A program made the translations under genes and the position numbers. From Variovorax sp. N23 (lineage in GTDB: Bacteria > Pseudomonadota > Gammaproteobacteria > Burkholderiales > Burkholderiaceae_C), in assembly GCF_025486315.1 (NCBI RefSeq), contig NZ_JAOOPY010000005.1, positions 54,001 through 118,000 on the forward strand: a stretch of 64,000 bases of DNA, in the 5' to 3' direction. The notes below the pieces were generated by a model that was not told the DNA's origin, ran no database searches, and saw nothing but the letters and a program-made list of their open reading frames with translations. This document shows positions 60,595-64,000 of the stretch, piece by piece. Numbering within the stretch: the stretch's first letter is position 1; each line of letters starts with the position of its first letter.

Positions 60595-60840
60595 CTAGCG
60601 GTCGAGGTCTTCGGCCCGCTGCTGGCGGCGCGCGGCGTCTTCCTTGACCCGACGCCATGCATCGGCCTCGGCGAAGGCCACGGCAGCAGTGAAGAAGCCG
60701 AAGGCACACAGCGTGGCCATGCCAGCCAGGCCGTACTGCTTGTCGACTGCAGCCCAGCAGGCCGCGGTGCTCGACACCAGCAGCAGCGCCACAGCAAGGA
60801 GGTATTCCCACTGGGTGCGGAGATAGGTGTGCAGGGACAT
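60595..60840 (-). CDS. small membrane protein in early operon (81 aa)
   Basis: The 81-residue protein begins MSLHTYLRTQWEYLLAVALL and has two hydrophobic stretches (LLVSSTAACWAAVDK, LAGMATLCAFGFFTAAVAFA) followed by a charged tail (RRVKEDAARRQQRAEDLDR). Two TM helices are probable. It starts directly after the preceding stop (TGA-ATG). No family is recognised. Confidence 0.7.
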   Translation of the reverse strand: MSLHTYLRTQWEYLLAVALLLVSSTAACWAAVDKQYGLAGMATLCAFGFFTAAVAFAEADAWRRVKEDAARRQQRAEDLDR

Positions 60841-61053
60841 TCAGACGCCCTCTTCCAGCCATTGAAGGAAGCGCGCCATGCCGGCGGCATCGATCACGGC
60901 CTTTCCGTCGCTGAGCCGGTACACCTTCAGGTCGAGGCCAGGGACGAGTTGCAGCACGCCTTGGTGCGTCGCATGGGGAAGGCCATCGTCGGACGCCTGG
61001 GCGTTCTGGATGGGCGTGAACTCGACAGCGTCGATGAGGTTTTCGATGGACAT
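60841..61053 (-). CDS. hypothetical early phage protein (70 aa)
   Basis: The 70-residue protein begins MSIENLIDAVEFTPIQNAQA and has a mixed beta/helical pattern (LQLVPGLDLKVYRLSDGKAV, IDAAGMARFLQWLEEGV). It follows the preceding gene directly (TGA-ATG). There is no known family. Confidence 0.65.
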   Translation of the reverse strand: MSIENLIDAVEFTPIQNAQASDDGLPHATHQGVLQLVPGLDLKVYRLSDGKAVIDAAGMARFLQWLEEGV

Positions 61054-61224
61054 TCAGGCCACCTCTTCCGTGTCGTCGGAAAGCAGCCGCTCGGCAACGT
61101 CAGCGCCGCCGATCACCGTGAAGAACAGGCCCAGGCCGAACACAACGGCATTGGCCTTGATGAATCCCACCGCCATGCCAGCGATGCCAATGACGAGGAA
61201 GAACCAGGGGAGGTAGCGGGTCAT
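61054..61224 (-). CDS. two-TM peptide in early operon (56 aa)
   Basis: The short gene encodes MTRYLPWFFLVIGIAGMAVG followed by FIKANAVVFGLGLFFTVIGG, two membrane helices, and ends in ADVAERLLSDDTEEVA. It is followed directly by the next ATG. The small size and two helices suggest a membrane-associated phage effector. No family is known. Confidence 0.65.
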   Translation of the reverse strand: MTRYLPWFFLVIGIAGMAVGFIKANAVVFGLGLFFTVIGGADVAERLLSDDTEEVA

Positions 61225-61309
61225 AGGTCAGGCTCTCCAGATGGGTGCCCACCCAGTCGCCGGGCAGAATCCGAGTTCCACAACACGGACCCGGCGACGG
61301 GTAGACGAA

Positions 61310-61543
61310 ATGACTTCTCCGGAAGAGAAAGAAGAGACGGCGTTCATTGGCTCTGGCCTCCTTCATCTGAGCGCGTCGGAGAGCCTGAACAGCGTGATGC
61401 TGGAGTTCGAGTCGGTGCTGACTCCCGGAGAGACACTGAAAATCGTCCTGCCAGCAGACTCGCTGCGTCCGATACGAGAACTGTTCGCGCAGATGGAGAA
61501 AGAGATTTCGAGGCGCACGCCGCCACCAAGCGGAAGGCACTGA
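61310..61543 (+). CDS. hypothetical protein antisense in the early operon (77 aa)
   Basis: The frame starts MTSPEEKEETAFIGSGLLHL and is acidic with a mixed pattern (ESLNSVMLEFESVLTPGETL, KIVLPADSLRPIRELFAQME). It lies on the plus strand between the leftward early genes and the Cro-like gene. It has protein-like composition but only a poor ribosome site. It could be a real small gene or chance. Confidence 0.5.
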   Translation: MTSPEEKEETAFIGSGLLHLSASESLNSVMLEFESVLTPGETLKIVLPADSLRPIRELFAQMEKEISRRTPPPSGRH

Positions 61544-61563
61544 GGTCGATCGGGCTGCGCATC

Positions 61564-61797
61564 TCAGGCCGCCTTGGCTTCGACCAGCTCGGGCCAGATG
61601 GCTTGCCAGTCATTCGGGAACAGATCTTTCCGCGTGACAATGCCGCGCGCCTCGGCCACTGGCGCGAGGCGGATCAGCTTGTCGTCGGGGATTCGGCCGG
61701 AGTCCTTCCAGCCCGAGACCGAGGGAGCTTTCACCCCCGTCAATGCCGCGACTGCGAAGGTGCCGCCAAGGGCCTCGATGAGTTTGATTGCGTCCAT
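61564..61797 (-). CDS. Cro-like repressor (YdaS-type HTH, 77 aa)
   Basis: The 77-residue protein begins MDAIKLIEALGGTFAVAALT and continues GVKAPSVSGWKDSGRIPDDK, the helix-turn-helix of the YdaS/Cro family. It is divergent from the CI-like gene and first in the leftward early direction. It is thus the probable Cro. The operator block at 61808-61875 separates the two genes. Confidence 0.85.
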   Translation of the reverse strand: MDAIKLIEALGGTFAVAALTGVKAPSVSGWKDSGRIPDDKLIRLAPVAEARGIVTRKDLFPNDWQAIWPELVEAKAA

Positions 61798-61807
61798 GCC
61801 ACCGATG

Positions 61808-61875
61808 TTAGGTAGCCCTATCTTTCTAGTCAATAGGGAATCCGAACATTCGACAGGTAGGCTGTCCTAATGTCT
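61808..61875. promoter_or_regulatory. CI/Cro operator region with three repeated sites
   Basis: Three related motifs are seen. TTAGGTAGCCCTA is at 61808-61820. An inverted site, read as TCCCTATTGACTAG on the minus strand, is at 61826-61839. GTAGGCTGTCCTAATGTCT at 61857-61875 spans the CI start codon. TAGG and CCTA half-sites recur, so these are probably operators for CI and Cro. Two of them recur near 63.7 kb. Confidence 0.75.
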
Positions 61876-62322
61876 AGCTTCTCAGATCGCTTAAAGGCAC
61901 TGCACCCAGGTGAGCCCCGGGGTTGGCAGGCGCGCGTCAGCGAGGTGACTGGTGTGAGCAAGCCCACGGTGTCCGAATGGGCAAGTGGAAAGATCGGCGG
62001 CTTGAAGCCGGAGCATCTTTTCAAGTTGGCCGATCACTACAAGGTGCATGCCCGCTGGCTTGCCTTGGGGACCGGTCCGAAAATGAGGATGGACTCTGAA
62101 GAGCCGCTTCCTCAACCTGTGTTCGGTATTGCCGACGCGTTGAGCGTGTTGCATGGCGCTGCAGTGCAAATCAACTCGATGCAGCGCTCCCACGTCCTCG
62201 ATCTGATGAGGATCTACCTGGGCGATCCGGTCCGCTATGCCAAACTCCTTCCCGACATAGAGCAGGCCCTGATGGGGGAAATCCCGATCTCACAAAGCCA
62301 AATAAGCAACGGAACGAGATAA
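61870..62322 (+). CDS. CI-like prophage repressor (XRE HTH, no peptidase domain)
   Basis: The 150-residue protein begins MSSFSDRLKALHPGEPRGWQ and has a clear HTH (ARVSEVTGVSKPTVSEWASG, then KIGGLKPEHLFKLADHYKVH). The rest (about residues 70-150) is helical, with QRSHVLDLMRIYLGDPVRYA. It lacks the Ser-Lys autocleavage domain of lambda CI, so RecA-driven self-cleavage is not expected. The mRNA may be nearly leaderless, because the operator covers the ATG at 61870. Confidence 0.85.
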   Translation: MSSFSDRLKALHPGEPRGWQARVSEVTGVSKPTVSEWASGKIGGLKPEHLFKLADHYKVHARWLALGTGPKMRMDSEEPLPQPVFGIADALSVLHGAAVQINSMQRSHVLDLMRIYLGDPVRYAKLLPDIEQALMGEIPISQSQISNGTR

Positions 62323-62445
62323 AACGCCAGGCGCGAATCTACCAATTCACCGTCAAAGTGTTACCTTTAGTTTCCGAGTCGTCCATCCCCGAAAACAAGG
62401 TGGGCAGTATGGGAAATGTGCACAACATCACGAAAGAGAGACGCA

Positions 62446-62832
62446 ATGACTTCTAGCCGAATGCTTGCAAAGTCCTCCAAGGCCCGGCAGTTTGCTGGCG
62501 TGCTGCTCCTGCTGTTCTCCGCCGCATCGGCCTGTGCTGCGCCGCCGCCAAAAGTAGATGAAAGAGCCCTGCGTGACGCTATGAGCGCTGGACTGAAAGA
62601 CTCTGACTCGGCCAAGTTCAAGGATTTCAAAATGAAAGCCTCCGGCGACCAAGGTAGTCTCTGGCTCATCTGCGGACAGGTCAATGCGAAGAATGCCTTT
62701 GGTGGCTATGTCGGCTTCGCCCCCTTCTTTGTCATGGGCATCTCTGCAAATGGCAAGACGATGAGTACGTACCTTGGGGTTACGGTGGGAAAGGTTGCTG
62801 AGATGCGATGCGCCCAAGAAGGCCTGGGCTGA
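62446..62832 (+). CDS. secreted cargo protein next to the repressor (128 aa)
   Basis: The 128-residue protein has a basic start (MTSSRMLAKSSKARQ) and a signal segment (FAGVLLLLFSAASACAAPPP). The mature domain of about 95 residues includes MSAGLKDSDSAKFKDFKMKA and YVGFAPFFVMGISANGKTMS. Downstream of CI on the same strand, it is likely expressed in the lysogen. It may act at the cell envelope. A pattern like phage superinfection-exclusion lipoproteins is possible, but no family is known. Confidence 0.7.
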   Translation: MTSSRMLAKSSKARQFAGVLLLLFSAASACAAPPPKVDERALRDAMSAGLKDSDSAKFKDFKMKASGDQGSLWLICGQVNAKNAFGGYVGFAPFFVMGISANGKTMSTYLGVTVGKVAEMRCAQEGLG

Positions 62833-63126
62833 CCCTCACCCTACGTGGATGTGAGGGAGTGCAGGAAGGTGCGGAACAGGCCCCAACAGGCCACCCCATA
62901 GTGCAATGACATCAAGGACTTAGAAGTGAAAACACCCTCTCAAGCGGCCACCCTAAAACAGATCCATCTTGACCTATGACCTTGATGCCGGCACCGAGAG
63001 CGACCGACCAGTTCAAGAGCCACCGACCTCCCAGGCCGATGCCTCCACCGCCGCCTCCGCCCCCAACTAGGATCGGGAAGCCTGTCAGCATGCCAGGGGA
63101 ATTCGACCTTTCGATATCATGTGTCC
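62833..63126. other. 294-bp spacer
   Basis: The stretch includes a Pro-rich low-complexity frame (CCG/CCT codons near 63030-63070). No ribosome site or family pattern was found. It may hold the promoter of the two-TM gene at 63127. Confidence 0.35.
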
Positions 63127-63594
63127 ATGACCAATTCCGTCGAGCAGCTACGCAGTGAGGCCCGGTACGCCGAGCGCCTGTGCCATCGTACGGCCAGGTT
63201 GTACCGGCGCGCCCAGACCATCGGAACGTTCCTGACCATCGTCGGCGGCAGCGGCACCTTGGCCGCGCTGGTGCACGATGTCCCCGGGTGGATTCCTTCG
63301 CTCGGCGCCATCCTCATGGCCGTCTTCGGCGCCGCCATGATCGCGATTCGCCCGGGCGACAAGGCTGCGGCCAACGAGTCGGATGCAAAGCGCTACAGCG
63401 CTCTGCTGGCCAGCACGGTCGGCTTCAGTGCCGAAGACTTCGAGCGCGCGCTTGAACTGGCTCGCCAGTCGGACGCCGCCGAGGTCGAGGGCCTGCGCAA
63501 CGTGGCCTACAACGATGTCGTGCGCGAGATCGGCGCAGAGTCCGCCGCAGTCGAACTCAGCCGGACCGAGCGCTTTCTCGCCTTGGTCGCGTAG
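63127..63594 (+). CDS. two-TM membrane protein with cytosolic domain, prophage cargo (155 aa)
   Basis: The protein begins MTNSVEQLRSEARYAERLCH and has two membrane helices (TIGTFLTIVGGSGTLAALVH, IPSLGAILMAVFGAAMIAIR). A cytosolic helical part follows (YSALLASTVGFSAEDFERAL, ELARQSDAAEVEGLRNVAYN). This two-TM architecture resembles SLATT-type effectors of anti-phage systems, but no conserved motif proves it. It lies next to the repressor-side cargo and is followed by a strong terminator. Confidence 0.65.
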   Translation: MTNSVEQLRSEARYAERLCHRTARLYRRAQTIGTFLTIVGGSGTLAALVHDVPGWIPSLGAILMAVFGAAMIAIRPGDKAAANESDAKRYSALLASTVGFSAEDFERALELARQSDAAEVEGLRNVAYNDVVREIGAESAAVELSRTERFLALVA

Positions 63595-63613
63595 CACCAC
63601 CCCTCCCCACATG

Positions 63614-63638
63614 AAGCCCGCCGCGCGCGGGCTTTTTC
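63614..63638 (+). terminator. Rho-independent terminator after the two-TM gene
   Basis: AAGCCCGC-CGCGC-GCGGGCTT followed by TTTCAC forms an 8-bp GC-rich stem with a T-run, 20 bp after the gene stop. Confidence 0.85.
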
Positions 63639-63688
63639 ACGTCTGGCCACCACAAAAATCGGCTCGATAACCATCGCGCCAAATTTTC

Positions 63689-63732
63689 TTAGGTTTCCCT
63701 ATTGTTTTAGTTCGTAGGTTGTCCTAATATCT
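63689..63732. promoter_or_regulatory. second copy of the repressor operators upstream of the pentapeptide gene
   Basis: TTAGGTTTCCCTATTG (63689-63704) matches operator A1 in the switch region. GTAGGTTGTCCTAATATCT (63714-63732) matches the 61857-61875 operator at 17 of 19 positions. They lie 39-82 bp upstream of the gene at 63771, so CI or Cro probably controls it. Confidence 0.75.
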
Positions 63733-63770
63733 CCACATCGCACCCCACCCGGTGCCCACCTGGAGAAGAG

Positions 63771-64000
63771 ATGGCAACCAAGATCCAAATTCGCAGCAGC
63801 TGGAACAGCGACACCGTTCTCTTCGAGTGCGATGCGCCTGATGAACTCGAATCCGGCCTGCACATGCGGCATGCGCTGGAGAAGGCGACCGAGGCTCGCG
63901 CCTACCTGAGCGGCGCCAACCTGCGCGACGCCAACCTGCGCGGCGCCTACCTGAGCGGCGCCAACCTGAGCGGCGCCTACCTGAGCGGCGCCAACCTGAG
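63771..64000 (+). CDS. pentapeptide-repeat protein (3' end cut by window edge)
   Basis: The gene starts at ATG 63771 with GGAGAAGAG upstream. The first 40 residues are MATKIQIRSSWNSDTVLFEC and DAPDELESGLHMRHALEKAT. Repeats of A(N/Y)L(S/R)(G/D) then begin (AYLSGANLRDANLRGAYLSG). Pentapeptide proteins form right-handed beta-helices. In phages they are often immunity-side genes, and some mimic DNA. It is transcribed under the operator copies at 63689-63732. The window ends before the stop. Confidence 0.85.
   Translation, partial: MATKIQIRSSWNSDTVLFECDAPDELESGLHMRHALEKATEARAYLSGANLRDANLRGAYLSGANLSGAYLSGANL

Larger units (their letters stand above)
22776..64000. mobile_element. prophage with lambda-like head and Mu-like contractile tail (right end outside window)
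   Basis: A continuous block of phage genes runs leftward from a CI/Cro switch (61.5-62.3 kb) through replication, tRNA, packaging, head, tail and lysis genes. It ends at a strong terminator near 22.78 kb. Plus-strand cargo and repressor-controlled genes continue to base 64,000. No integrase, attL/attR repeat or flanking tRNA insertion site could be identified. The left border is therefore set only by the last phage-like gene and terminator. All essential virion classes appear intact, so the element could be inducible. Confidence 0.92.

Noticed and set aside
60448..61815. 455-codon plus-strand frame in the early region
   Set aside because: It crosses at least three leftward small genes with coupled starts, and its composition is not protein-like after the first 45 codons.
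62976..63158. 60-codon plus-strand Pro-rich frame
   Set aside because: Low complexity (a run of Pro codons), no ribosome site, and overlap with the start of the two-TM gene.
63900..64000. Short tandem DNA repeats as a CRISPR array or satellite
   Set aside because: They are in-frame codons of pentapeptide repeats (GCCAACCTG/GCCTACCTG AGCGGC), with no spacers.

Overview
The window looks like the chromosome of a GC-rich Burkholderiales bacterium, most likely Comamonadaceae and plausibly Variovorax. The reasons are a Bug-type solute receptor, a small Trp-rich protein of the TIGR04438 type, a DUF6806-like protein, paired class I and class II fumarases, and very high GC at third codon positions. 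This placement is inference from gene content; no rRNA or other phylogenetic marker is present.

Bases 1-22,360 are ordinary host genes. A leftward malonate-type operon (GntR regulator, malonyl-CoA decarboxylase, Bug receptor cut by the window edge) has a perfect inverted repeat upstream. Then come an RluA-family pseudouridine synthase, a small lipoprotein, lgt, a LysR gene divergent from ilvD, a cytochrome c, a LapA-like protein, acs, a YqhA-like membrane protein, a LysR / amino-acid-binding protein / class V aminotransferase cluster, divergent fumC and fumA, murI, a secreted protein, a UMF1-type transporter and the DUF6806-like gene.

From about 22.8 kb to beyond the right edge is a prophage of at least 41 kb. 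Nearly all its genes are on the minus strand, so it reads right to left. A regulatory switch lies at 61.5-62.3 kb (Cro-like and CI-like genes with repeated operators). The early genes at 52-61 kb encode a ParB-like protein, an SF2 helicase, a Toprim primase, DUF4406, DUF1064, NinB, a Ref-like nuclease and a Q-like zinc-finger protein. Next come a terminator, an initiator-like tRNA and an HNH-AP2 endonuclease. The late genes follow: fibre-like proteins, terminase, a lambda-type head (gpW, portal, S49 protease, acidic scaffold, decoration, capsid, FII), a Mu-type contractile tail (gp37/38-like, sheath, tube, N, frameshifted chaperone, tape measure, P, gp45-48, fibre) and a lysis cassette ending in nested Rz/Rz1 and a strong terminator. 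No integrase or att site is visible, so the other end lies past base 64,000.

Most prophage genes overlap by ATGA or TGATG, which implies translational coupling. Cargo genes that break the pattern are a secreted protein on the plus strand inside the tail operon (32.3 kb), a secreted protein and a two-TM protein right of the repressor, and a pentapeptide-repeat gene under copies of the repressor operators. The features most worth a second look are the phage initiator-like tRNA, the 19-bp inverted repeat of GTTAAC motifs inside the small terminase gene, the fibre protein with alternating 74/56-residue repeats, hairpins just ahead of the three most abundant virion genes, gpN split into two genes, and the duplicated operators.
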